NCBI GenBank assembly: GCA_963802915.1
Contig: CAWDKQ010000008.1
Coordinates: 1,178,001 to 1,242,000, forward strand
Length of the DNA: 64,000 bases
DNA from: JAICMB01 sp963802915
GTDB lineage: Bacteria > Acidobacteriota > Terriglobia > Bryobacterales > Bryobacteraceae
Direction of reading: 5' to 3'
Shown: positions 1-7,366 of the stretch, one piece after another
Layout: the number at the start of each line of letters is the position of its first letter
How positions within the stretch are numbered: the stretch's first letter is position 1
Position numbers and translations under genes: made by a program
Notes under the pieces: generated by a model
Told to the model about the DNA's origin: nothing
The model's database searches: none
What the model saw: only the letters and a program-made list of their open reading frames with translations

Positions 1-1545
1 GCGAATCTTCTTCTCGCGCGGGCGAGCGCTAGAGAGCGAGAAATAGCGATTCGCCAGGCCATTGGAGCAGCGAGAAGCCGGTTAATTGCCCAACTTCTGG
101 TGGAGAGTCTCCTCCTTGCCGTTCTGGGCGCGGCGTTTGGCGCCGGACTGGCGCAGTTCCTCAGCCGTGGTCTGATCGCCTTCTTGAGCACCTCGGGCAA
201 CACTCTCTTTGTCGACCTCGGCCTGGACCTTCGAGTCTTCGGTTTTACCGCAGCCCTCGCCGTGGGTACTTGTGTCCTGTTCGGTCTGCTTCCCGCCTTG
301 CGCGCTACTCGTGTTGCTCCAGCCTCCGTAATGCGGGCAAGCGGCCGCGGACTCAGCGCCGGCCGGGAACGTTTCAGTTGGCGCCGCGCATTGGTCGTAT
401 CGCAGGTTGCGATGTCTCTCGTCCTTTTGGTGGGTGCGCTGCTGTTTGTGCGCAGCTTCCGCAATGTCCTCGCCATTGACCCTGGTTTTCGGACCGAGGG
501 GATCATTGCGGTGAACATCGATTTCAGCCGCGCTCATTACAACAAAGAGCGCCGGAGGGTCGAGTTTCACGAAATGCTGCAACGGCTGAGCGCGCGCCCT
601 GGCGTGATGTCGGCGGCGCAGACGCTCTTCACGCCAGTCAGCAATTCCGGTTGGAACGATATGGCTCGCGCGGACGGATCTGCGAACGCCGGTAAATTGA
701 TCAATATCAATTTAATCGGACCCGGCTATTTCCGCACCATGGGAACCGCGCTTCTCGCCGGCCGCGATTTCGACCAGCGCGATAGTCTCGGTTCTCCGAA
801 AGTTGCAATCGTCAACGAAGTTTTTGCGAAGCAGCTTTTCGGAGGCGGTAATCCCGTCGGCCGTGCGTTCAGAATCCAGGCGGAGGCCGGCAAACCCGAC
901 GACGTTTTTCAAGTGGTCGGTCTCGTCAGGAACACAAAATATTACGACCTGCGCGAAGATTTCGAGCCTATCGCGTTTCGTCCCATCGATCAAGACCCCG
1001 ATCCCAGCTCAGGCGCCACCTACGTGCTGCGTACGAACGGTCCAACGGCCGACCTGATGAACGGGATCAAGGGCGTCGTTGCCCAGCTTGACCCGCAGTT
1101 CGGCCTGCAATTCACGGTTTTGACCAAACAACTTGCGGAATCGCTTCAGCGCGATCGCCTGATGGCCACTCTCTCAGGAGCGTTCGGCCTTCTCGCGGCT
1201 CTTCTCGCGACACTCGGCCTCTACGGCGTGATCGCATTTATGGTGGCGCGAAGGAAAAACGAGATTGGCGTACGCATGGCGTTAGGAGCCGATCGCGGTA
1301 ACGTGGTGCGATTGGTTTTGCGCGAAGCCGGTTTGCTGCTCGCCATCGGGATCATCGTCGGAACGGCCCTGGCGTTGTGGGCCGGACGCGCCGCGAGCAC
1401 CTTGCTATTTGGACTGAAGCCTTACGATCCCTCGACCATCGCGGGAGCAATTGCCTTGCTCGCGGTGGTGGCGTTGCTGGCCAGTTACGCCCCGGCGCGC
1501 CGCGCCGCCAGACTCGATCCCATGGACGCTTTGCGCGAGGAATAA
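1..1545 (+). CDS. Duplicated FtsX/MacB-type ABC permease, 3' part (5' end outside the window)
   Basis: The reading frame is open from the first base, so the gene begins upstream. The visible part starts inside a first FtsX domain (EIAIRQAIGA motif, then membrane segments). A short cytoplasmic linker (SWRRALVVSQ) opens the second half, with a membrane segment and a large extracytoplasmic MacB-like domain. The C-terminal FtsX domain carries NEIGVRMALGAD and its membrane helices. This two-unit order is typical of the long orphan permeases expanded in Acidobacteriota. No ATPase gene is visible next to it. The family is thought to move lipids or small molecules across, or from, the inner membrane; the substrate here is unknown. 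The family call is firm, the function open. Confidence 0.9.
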   Translation, partial: ANLLLARASAREREIAIRQAIGAARSRLIAQLLVESLLLAVLGAAFGAGLAQFLSRGLIAFLSTSGNTLFVDLGLDLRVFGFTAALAVGTCVLFGLLPALRATRVAPASVMRASGRGLSAGRERFSWRRALVVSQVAMSLVLLVGALLFVRSFRNVLAIDPGFRTEGIIAVNIDFSRAHYNKERRRVEFHEMLQRLSARPGVMSAAQTLFTPVSNSGWNDMARADGSANAGKLININLIGPGYFRTMGTALLAGRDFDQRDSLGSPKVAIVNEVFAKQLFGGGNPVGRAFRIQAEAGKPDDVFQVVGLVRNTKYYDLREDFEPIAFRPIDQDPDPSSGATYVLRTNGPTADLMNGIKGVVAQLDPQFGLQFTVLTKQLAESLQRDRLMATLSGAFGLLAALLATLGLYGVIAFMVARRKNEIGVRMALGADRGNVVRLVLREAGLLLAIGIIVGTALALWAGRAASTLLFGLKPYDPSTIAGAIALLAVVALLASYAPARRAARLDPMDALREE

Positions 1546-1639
1546 ATTCCTCGCGCACTACAACCATCAACCGGGGAAATTGTTTTATGATAGCCAATAC
1601 AACCCGTGCTACCCGGCGCGGTTTTCTAATGAGGTTGGC

Positions 1640-2137
1640 TTGCGGCATCATATTTCTTCGGACGAAATCGAGATGTTTGCGTTCCGCCGTGTGCCTGAGG
1701 ACCGGCGGCGCCGTATTATTCTGCACCTGAGATCCTGCGCCACATGTAGGGCCAATGTAAAGAAGGAACGATTGCTCCGCACTGCTTTGGTCGAAGCATT
1801 TCGCGAAGCGGCCGCAGCCTCTGCGTCAACACATGCAACCAGCATCGACACACGCACTCGCACCCGTCCGAAGTCGGCCGGCTGGCAAGTTACGAAAACC
1901 GTTCCGCAACCTTCCACGCAATGCCGGACGTTTTCCCCCGATCCTCCCGCCGCTGGCAAAGATGCGCAACCCTACACCGCGTCGGCCGTCGTTTGGGATG
2001 GCGTTCATAGCGCTTCCGATTGGCTGCCGCTTACCATCAACGCTCGCACTCGACTGCGCCCAACTGAGCTTAGCCGATTTGAGCTGATCGTAACAGTGCG
2101 TACGGAAGCCAGGAACTTCGTCACTATCGGCGTTTAG
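1640..2137 (+). CDS. Small protein with anti-sigma-like zinc-binding N terminus
   Basis: I place the start at a TTG at 1640, which has a GAGG ribosome-binding site five bases upstream; an ATG at 1673 is the alternative. The N terminus (HISSDEIEMFAFRRVPEDRR, then HLRSCATCRA) has the H-x3-C-x2-C arrangement of zf-HC2 anti-sigma domains, which bind and inhibit ECF sigma factors. The remaining ~120 residues are polar, low in complexity, show no membrane helix, and match nothing I recognise. No sigma-factor gene is adjacent, so a regulatory role is only suggested by the motif. It lies 94 bases after the permease gene and could be co-transcribed with it. The gene call is moderate. Confidence 0.5.
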   Translation: MRHHISSDEIEMFAFRRVPEDRRRRIILHLRSCATCRANVKKERLLRTALVEAFREAAAASASTHATSIDTRTRTRPKSAGWQVTKTVPQPSTQCRTFSPDPPAAGKDAQPYTASAVVWDGVHSASDWLPLTINARTRLRPTELSRFELIVTVRTEARNFVTIGV

Positions 2138-2210
2138 CTGTAATTCCACATTACGAAATTGCGGCGTCACAAGAACAATTCTCTCCGCAAATGTGTCAAT
2201 GTCGATCTTG

Positions 2211-2239
2211 TTGACAGTTAAAACAAATACCCCCATACT
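2211..2239 (+). promoter_or_regulatory. Sigma70-type promoter for the radical SAM pair
   Basis: TTGACA at 2211-2216 and CATACT at 2234-2239 are separated by 17 bases. The -35 box is perfect and the -10 box matches four of six consensus positions. It lies about 55 bases before the start of the 116-residue protein, with no gene between. Confidence 0.6.
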
Positions 2240-2263
2240 GTTTTGGCAGTTGATAGTACAGAA

Positions 2264-2278
2264 GGTACATAAAGTACC
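2264..2278. promoter_or_regulatory. Inverted repeat in the 5' leader (GGTAC-5-GTACC)
   Basis: A perfect 5-bp inverted repeat, GGTAC ATAAA GTACC, sits between the predicted transcription start and the ribosome-binding site (GGAGGA at 2280-2285). Its position would suit a repressor operator or a small leader hairpin. There is no direct evidence of a cognate regulator. Confidence 0.35.
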
Positions 2279-2294
2279 ACGGAGGAACAGTTTC

Positions 2295-2645
2295 ATGGCA
2301 TCAACAAGTTACTCCCTACCCCAACGCGGGCTTAGGGGCTCCCAAAAACTGTTGGAAAATCTGGCGAGAAACGGCGAGATTCCCACGGTCGATGAAATCA
2401 AAAAGGCGCTCGCCTTTCCTGCTTCGCTCAATTACACCATCCCGAACTGGCTCACTCGCGGGATACCTCCCGCCTACCTCGAACTCGACGCTACACTGCA
2501 ATGTCCGGTGACTCAAGTGGGTGAAATGGTGAATCAGCTCATGAGGCTGAATGACAGCACGATTAACCTGAACATCCTGGTCAACGGAATTCCCATCCCC
2601 GACATCTGCACCGTGCGGATCCGCAATACCGAGGGAGAGGAATAA
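2295..2645 (+). CDS. 116-residue protein paired with a radical SAM enzyme
   Basis: The start is the ATG at 2295, preceded by a strong GGAGGA site at good spacing; an in-frame codon further upstream has no such support and lies over the promoter. I do not recognise the family. The protein has a basic N terminus (SYSLPQRGLRGSQ), a probable helix around LLENLARNG and a central PxxLNYTIPNWL segment. Its C-terminal half is beta-rich and ends in an acidic tail (RNTEGEE). Two cysteines are present (LQC, DIC). There is no signal peptide, membrane segment or Gly-Gly leader site. It ends four bases before the radical SAM gene, whose ribosome-binding site lies in its last codons, so the two are translationally coupled. 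It may be a substrate, a substrate-binding partner or a carrier for that enzyme; none of these is proven. Confidence 0.8.
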   Translation: MASTSYSLPQRGLRGSQKLLENLARNGEIPTVDEIKKALAFPASLNYTIPNWLTRGIPPAYLELDATLQCPVTQVGEMVNQLMRLNDSTINLNILVNGIPIPDICTVRIRNTEGEE

Positions 2646-2649
2646 CTTC

Positions 2650-3660
2650 ATGTTCGAGGGGGCAGCGTGTACGCTTCAGCCGATTTTGCAACTTCACCCC
2701 ACGCGCCGATGCAATCTGCGCTGCCTCCATTGTTATTCTCTTTCCGGGCCCGATGAGCGTGACCTGCTGTCTCATGAAGTGCTCGCGGACGCCCTCACCG
2801 ATGCCTCGGAACAGGGCTACAAAGTAGCCAGCTTTTCAGGCGGTGAGCCGATCCTGTATAAAGACCTGGGCCACCTTCTCCGGCATGCCAAATCGCTCGG
2901 ACTCCGGACCACGGTGACTTCGAATGGCATGCTGCTCGAAGGCCCTCGCCTCGAAATGCTCCAGGGTTGCACCGACGTTCTGGCCATCAGCCTCGACGGT
3001 ATTCCCGGTTCCCACAATCGGATGCGTGCATCGCATCAGGCGTTCGAGCGCATGCAGGCGAATCTCGAGGGCGTGAGGAAAAGCGGTATCGATTTCGGAT
3101 TCATTTTTACGCTGACCCTGTACAACGTCAATGAACTCGATTGGTGCGCGCGGTTCGCGCTCGAACAAGGGGCGAAGCTCTTTCAAATTCACCCGCTCGA
3201 GGAAGTTGGCCGGGCCGCGGAAATCCTGATCGGCGAACGGCCCGATGAAGTCGAATCGGCTTACGCTTTTCTGGAAGCCGACCGTATTCGCAAGGAATAC
3301 GGAGATCGGATGTTCATACAACTTGATGTCTTTCACCGCGACCTGGTGCAGCGTTTCCCTGATCGTTTCTACGCCGACCTTGGCGGCGATCGCAAGACAT
3401 GCCTTTCTGAGTGCGTCACGCCACTGGTCATCGAAGCCGATGGCATGGTGGTCCCGATCGAGTATGGTTTTTCCCGTGAATTTGCGATCGGTTCGCTCCT
3501 GAAGACTCGCCTCAAGGATTTGGCCCCGGTTTGGATAGAGCAACGGCACGAGGCGTTCCGGCAGCTCTGCCGCAATGTCTATCAGGAAGCCTGCACGCCA
3601 TCGCAACTCCCGTTCCTGAACTGGTATGAAATGGTCGGAGCCCGCTCGCTAGCCATTTGA
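2650..3660 (+). CDS. Radical SAM enzyme with SPASM/twitch-like C terminus
   Basis: 336 residues. The cluster motif CNLRCLHC gives Cys21, Cys25 and Cys28 for the 4Fe-4S/SAM site. A glycine-rich SGGEP motif follows near residue 66, then TSNGMLL and AISLDG, as in peptide- and cofactor-modifying radical SAM proteins. The C-terminal third carries further cysteines (TCLSEC, LCRNVYQEAC) around an ADGMVVPIEYGF segment. This resembles the start of a SPASM or twitch domain, which binds auxiliary Fe-S clusters, but it is shorter than usual. The partner is the 116-residue protein immediately upstream. No transporter or protease gene is adjacent, so this is not a textbook RiPP cluster. The enzyme class is firm, the substrate unknown. 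Confidence 0.88.
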   Translation: MFEGAACTLQPILQLHPTRRCNLRCLHCYSLSGPDERDLLSHEVLADALTDASEQGYKVASFSGGEPILYKDLGHLLRHAKSLGLRTTVTSNGMLLEGPRLEMLQGCTDVLAISLDGIPGSHNRMRASHQAFERMQANLEGVRKSGIDFGFIFTLTLYNVNELDWCARFALEQGAKLFQIHPLEEVGRAAEILIGERPDEVESAYAFLEADRIRKEYGDRMFIQLDVFHRDLVQRFPDRFYADLGGDRKTCLSECVTPLVIEADGMVVPIEYGFSREFAIGSLLKTRLKDLAPVWIEQRHEAFRQLCRNVYQEACTPSQLPFLNWYEMVGARSLAI

Positions 3661-3689
3661 TCCGCGCGAACCACCAACCACGAACTACG

Positions 3690-3710
3690 AACGCTTGGCC
3701 TGAGCGTTTT
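3690..3710 (+). terminator. Possible intrinsic terminator after the radical SAM gene
   Basis: AACGCT and AGCGTT form a 6-bp stem around a 7-base loop, followed by a short T run and then C residues. The stem and T tract are modest, so the call is tentative. Confidence 0.35.
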
Positions 3711-4130
3711 CCCCCAAACAAAGCGCGATATCGCTCGCCCCGGTTGCAGCCACAATCCTTCCGCGCCCCCTATTTTCAGTAACTTCGCAAACGGAACTTA
3801 CCGTGCAGTTCTCCGAGTCAAGTTGGGTTCGTTATTTACGAATCTGGGTTCAGCTTTTGGTCCTCGCCAGCAAATAATGCGGAGGATCCGTTGACGCGGG
3901 CGTGATCGCCGCACTCATTGTGTTGTTCGTCAGTACTCATAAGCATGGCTCCTTCCTGACGATGCCCTCGGCATGTCGCCTACCAACGGGGTGACTTAAC
4001 GACACAGCGGCAGTGACGCCCGCGTATCTTCTTACAGACCTTCACGGTTTCAACCTTCGTTCCGCCCATGGTCGAAACTCCCTCCGATGGCCGACTCGGT
4101 AATTTGTTCCACGCGAAAAAAGGAGATCCG
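3711..4130. other. Intergenic stretch without a recognisable gene
   Basis: About 420 bases with no convincing coding frame. A purine-rich AAAAAAGGAG site at its 3' end serves the cytochrome start. I see no RNA gene or strong repeat in it. Confidence 0.5.
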
Positions 4131-6122
4131 ATGTCCAGGCGCATCGCTGTTCTACTCGTGTGTTTACTAGCCGTTCTCCTGTCAGGGAGCAACTTCACTC
4201 GCTTAGCCGCCCAGCAGGCGGCAGCGTCATCCAAATCCCAAATCCAGCCCGACGATAGCATTACGCCGCGCACGCTTGAGGGATACGTCGAGCAGGAAAA
4301 GCCATTCTACGATTACTTGCTAAAGAACCACCCGATGTTTAAGTACGAGAAAGACGGTCGAATTGTCGGCAAGTATCACATCAGCGACCGCGACGAAGAG
4401 TTCGTTGAAGAGGGTGGCGGCAAAGATTACGCCAAAAAGAACAATCGCCAGGTTTCCATGACCTACCGCCTGGGTACGGAATCGATTCTGGATCTTCCTA
4501 ATCGGTTCGTCGGCGCCAAAAAGTGCGGCGAATGCCATCCCGCCCAATACGAGAAGTGGGTCCGATCCCGCCACGCCAAAGTAGTTCGCTTTCCCGATGA
4601 AATGGACGAGGTACCAAACAGGGATCTCAAAGCCGGCCTCTACGGAAGCAAGGCATCCGTTCTGCCGGAGGGCATCACCCCCGACGCAGTTTACGCCATC
4701 ATCGGAACGCCGCGCACAAAATACGGTTTCGTCGACGCCTGGCTGGTCCGCGGAACGTATCACGTCGAAGGCGGCCTGCTGAGAGATGGAACCGGAACCC
4801 TCGTAGCTGGCGGGAACCAGTTCTCACGTACCTGGGCCGAATCGCTGACCCCGGATGTCGTTCAGAAGATCGCCACTTTCGTGCCTGGTTTTCCCACCAA
4901 GCTCGAGGACTTCGGCGATAACGGATCGAGCGTCTGGGGCATGACATCCTACGGCGCTAAGAATCGCAAAACGATGCTGTTCCAACCCGCGACCGCCTAT
5001 TGCGAAGTGTGCCATTCTTTCAAATTCGACTTCAAAAACGACGCCGAACTGATCGCCGCGCTCGGAAATCCAGTGGAGTTGCGTAAGCACACCATCAGCA
5101 AAGGCATCACCTGTGAAGAGTGCCACGGAGCCGGCGCTCACCTCTACGGAGCCCGCGGCGCGGGGCTGCCCTCCAATTGCGAACGCTGCCACCAACGCTT
5201 TGCCTGGAACGAAGAGCAAGCCGCCAAGGACCCCAAGCATCCGTTCACGGCCTTCTTCAAGAGCAAGTGCCCTGCTTGCGGAACCGAAGGCGCGCAGGGA
5301 TACAACACGGCTCATTATGCCAAGGGCATCCGCTGCACCACTTGTCACGACCCGCACGAAGTAACGGAAAACGATTGGAAAGACAGCTATACGGTTCCGG
5401 CGCTGAAGAAAAAATGCCAGGACTGTCACGCCGACCAGCAATTATTTTTCGCCAACAATGAAATTCACGGCGGCAACAAGTGCGAGAGCTGCCACATGCC
5501 GAACATGATGAGCTGTGAGAATTTCGGCACCATTCAGAAGCCTGATCATGCCGGCTTCGACACCGCGCGAGCTGCCCACATTTGGCGCATCCTGGTTAGC
5601 CCGGACGAGAAGACGCTGAATCCGCCTAAGGGCAAGGGGCGCGATTACCAGGATGGCTCCTGGCAGCTTACTAAGAAAGACGGCAAGCCTTACATCGATC
5701 TCATGTGGTCCTGCGGACGCACCAGCTACATGGATGGGAACGTTATCGAAGGTGGCGGCTGCCACGGCGGAGTGCAATCGTCTCAACCCAAGGAACTGAC
5801 TTTCGTCAATCAGAAAATGATTTACGATCGCGTCGTCATGTGGCAGAAGCCGGTCAAAGATGGCCTGGCATCCGTCGGCGCAGCCCTGGAAACCATCGAT
5901 GCCGGTCTTACCAAAACGCGTCTCGGCGCCGCCGAAAAAGCTCAAGTCCAGTTGATGGCCAACCAGGCGCGGGATATCCTCACCGCCGTCAAGAAAGACG
6001 GATCGTGGGGAGTTCACGCCCCTTCCTTCACGCTGAAGAAGGTCAACGAAGCGAAGGTGCTCACCGATGGAGCACTATCCGCTCTGTCCGGAAAGTCGAA
6101 GCTGGCGGCGAATCTTCGATAG
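4131..6122 (+). CDS. Exported multiheme cytochrome c (c554/doubled-CXXCH type)
   Basis: The start is at the ATG at 4131, preceded by AAGGAG and followed by a signal peptide (SRRIAVLLVCLLAVLLSG, then LAAQQAAA). An upstream in-frame codon would place charged residues before it. The mature protein of about 630 residues has seven CXXCH haem sites (CGECH, CEVCH, CEECH, CERCH, CTTCH, CQDCH, CESCH). It also has one CPACG lacking the haem histidine, and a late CHGG. The layout matches cytochrome c554-like proteins that carry electrons in the periplasm or at the outer membrane. The segment after the last haem is mainly helical. A rhodanese gene follows after one base, which hints at a redox or sulfur role. 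Partner and substrate are unknown. Confidence 0.88.
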   Translation: MSRRIAVLLVCLLAVLLSGSNFTRLAAQQAAASSKSQIQPDDSITPRTLEGYVEQEKPFYDYLLKNHPMFKYEKDGRIVGKYHISDRDEEFVEEGGGKDYAKKNNRQVSMTYRLGTESILDLPNRFVGAKKCGECHPAQYEKWVRSRHAKVVRFPDEMDEVPNRDLKAGLYGSKASVLPEGITPDAVYAIIGTPRTKYGFVDAWLVRGTYHVEGGLLRDGTGTLVAGGNQFSRTWAESLTPDVVQKIATFVPGFPTKLEDFGDNGSSVWGMTSYGAKNRKTMLFQPATAYCEVCHSFKFDFKNDAELIAALGNPVELRKHTISKGITCEECHGAGAHLYGARGAGLPSNCERCHQRFAWNEEQAAKDPKHPFTAFFKSKCPACGTEGAQGYNTAHYAKGIRCTTCHDPHEVTENDWKDSYTVPALKKKCQDCHADQQLFFANNEIHGGNKCESCHMPNMMSCENFGTIQKPDHAGFDTARAAHIWRILVSPDEKTLNPPKGKGRDYQDGSWQLTKKDGKPYIDLMWSCGRTSYMDGNVIEGGGCHGGVQSSQPKELTFVNQKMIYDRVVMWQKPVKDGLASVGAALETIDAGLTKTRLGAAEKAQVQLMANQARDILTAVKKDGSWGVHAPSFTLKKVNEAKVLTDGALSALSGKSKLAANLR

Positions 6123-6123
6123 C

Positions 6124-6513
6124 ATGCGCAACTGCCTCGCCATCGTCTGCCTGCTCGCCGCCACATTGCCGGCAATCTGCGAGAACTTGCCAACCGCGCT
6201 TACCATGGCGCAGGTCGAGCAGCTCCTCGGCAAACCGGGCGTGTTCATTTTCGACGTGAACCCGCCCGATCTGTGGGAGCAGAGCCATCTGCCCGGCGCT
6301 ATCTTCATCGACCGGCCTGACATCAAGCGCTTCCTGCCACGCGATCGCAAGGCCACGCTGATTTTCTACTGCGCGAACCGTCTCTGCACCGCGAGCAGCG
6401 CGGCCGCCACCGAAGCGCTTCACCGCGGCTACCGGAATGTCTTCGTCATGCCCGAGGGCCTTTTCGGCTGGGTGCGCAGCGGACGTCCCGTGGTTTCATC
6501 GTCGCATCCCTAA
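6124..6513 (+). CDS. Exported rhodanese-like protein
   Basis: Starts one base after the cytochrome stop, so probably co-transcribed and coupled. The first ~20 residues (NCLAIVCLLAATLPAICE) form a signal peptide. The rest is a single rhodanese domain of about 105 residues: FIFDVNPPDLWEQSHLPGAI is the substrate-side half, and FYCANRLCTASS is the active-site loop with a candidate catalytic cysteine at YC. A second cysteine in the loop (RLC) is common in exported rhodaneses. These enzymes transfer sulfane sulfur or bind partners through the loop. Beside the multiheme cytochrome it may act in periplasmic sulfur or thiol chemistry; this is inference. Confidence 0.85.
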   Translation: MRNCLAIVCLLAATLPAICENLPTALTMAQVEQLLGKPGVFIFDVNPPDLWEQSHLPGAIFIDRPDIKRFLPRDRKATLIFYCANRLCTASSAAATEALHRGYRNVFVMPEGLFGWVRSGRPVVSSSHP

Positions 6514-6565
6514 CTGTTGAAATAAACCGCATTGATTGCAATTTCACTGTAGGGCACAATAAACA

Positions 6566-7366
6566 TTGCGGCGACTTCTCATTCGGCCCGGTGCGATTGG
6601 CGATTGCATTGTCGCACTTCCGGCTCTAGAGTACCTTAAGACAGATTACACGGAAGTTTGGGTGCCGACCGCGGTCGTACCTCTGATCCGCTTTGCCGAT
6701 CGCGTCCAACGCGTGCCATCCGGAATTGACCTGTTGGCTCTACCAGGTCTGGAGCCCCCCGTCGCGCTCCTCGGATATCTGCGGACGTTCGATTCTATTG
6801 TTTCCTGGTACGGATCCAACCAGCCAGAATTTCGGGCGAGGACTGAAGAACTGAATCTCCCCTTCGAGTTCTTCCCCGCCTTGCCGCCAAGCAACAACCG
6901 GCTGCACATTGTCGACTTCTTCCTGAATCATGTCGGCGCACCCTTAGGAAAAGCTCCGCATATCGATGTGACACCCGTCCCGAACGGAACCATCGTGATC
7001 CATCCGTTCTCCGGCAGTCCCAGGAAGAACTGGCCCATGGCGAAATTCCGCGCCGTCGCCGAGCATCTCGAAGGGGCGATCTCATGGTGCGCGGCGCCGC
7101 ATGAACCTCTGGCCGGCGCGGTGAAAATCCCGGATCTTTACGAACTGGCCTGCTGGCTCGCCGGAGCAAAAGCCTATATCGGTAACGATGCGGGAATCAC
7201 TCACATCGCTGCCGCGGTTGGAGCGCCCGTGGTCGCGATTTTCGGCCCGACAGATCCTGTGATTTGGGCGCCGCGCGGGCGCTGCGTGGGTATCGTTTCC
7301 GGCGATCTCGAAAAGATTTCGGTCGAAGAAGTTTTGAGCGCCGTCGAATCCTTGCTCCATTTATGA
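6566..7366 (+). CDS. Short GT9 (heptosyltransferase-like) glycosyltransferase
   Basis: Begins at a TTG at 6566 (MRRLLIRPGAIGDCIVALPA), which gives the classic GT9 N terminus; no ATG or GTG fits as well. The C-terminal half carries the sugar-nucleotide site: HPFSGSPRKNWP, then the DAGITHIAAAVGAPVVAIFG signature and PTDPVIWAP. At 266 residues it is shorter than LPS heptosyltransferases (about 330-350), mainly between the two Rossmann domains, as in many compact GT9 proteins. It probably adds a sugar to lipid A core or another envelope glycan. Its 3' end overlaps ftsH on the other strand by six bases. Confidence 0.82.
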   Translation: MRRLLIRPGAIGDCIVALPALEYLKTDYTEVWVPTAVVPLIRFADRVQRVPSGIDLLALPGLEPPVALLGYLRTFDSIVSWYGSNQPEFRARTEELNLPFEFFPALPPSNNRLHIVDFFLNHVGAPLGKAPHIDVTPVPNGTIVIHPFSGSPRKNWPMAKFRAVAEHLEGAISWCAAPHEPLAGAVKIPDLYELACWLAGAKAYIGNDAGITHIAAAVGAPVVAIFGPTDPVIWAPRGRCVGIVSGDLEKISVEEVLSAVESLLHL

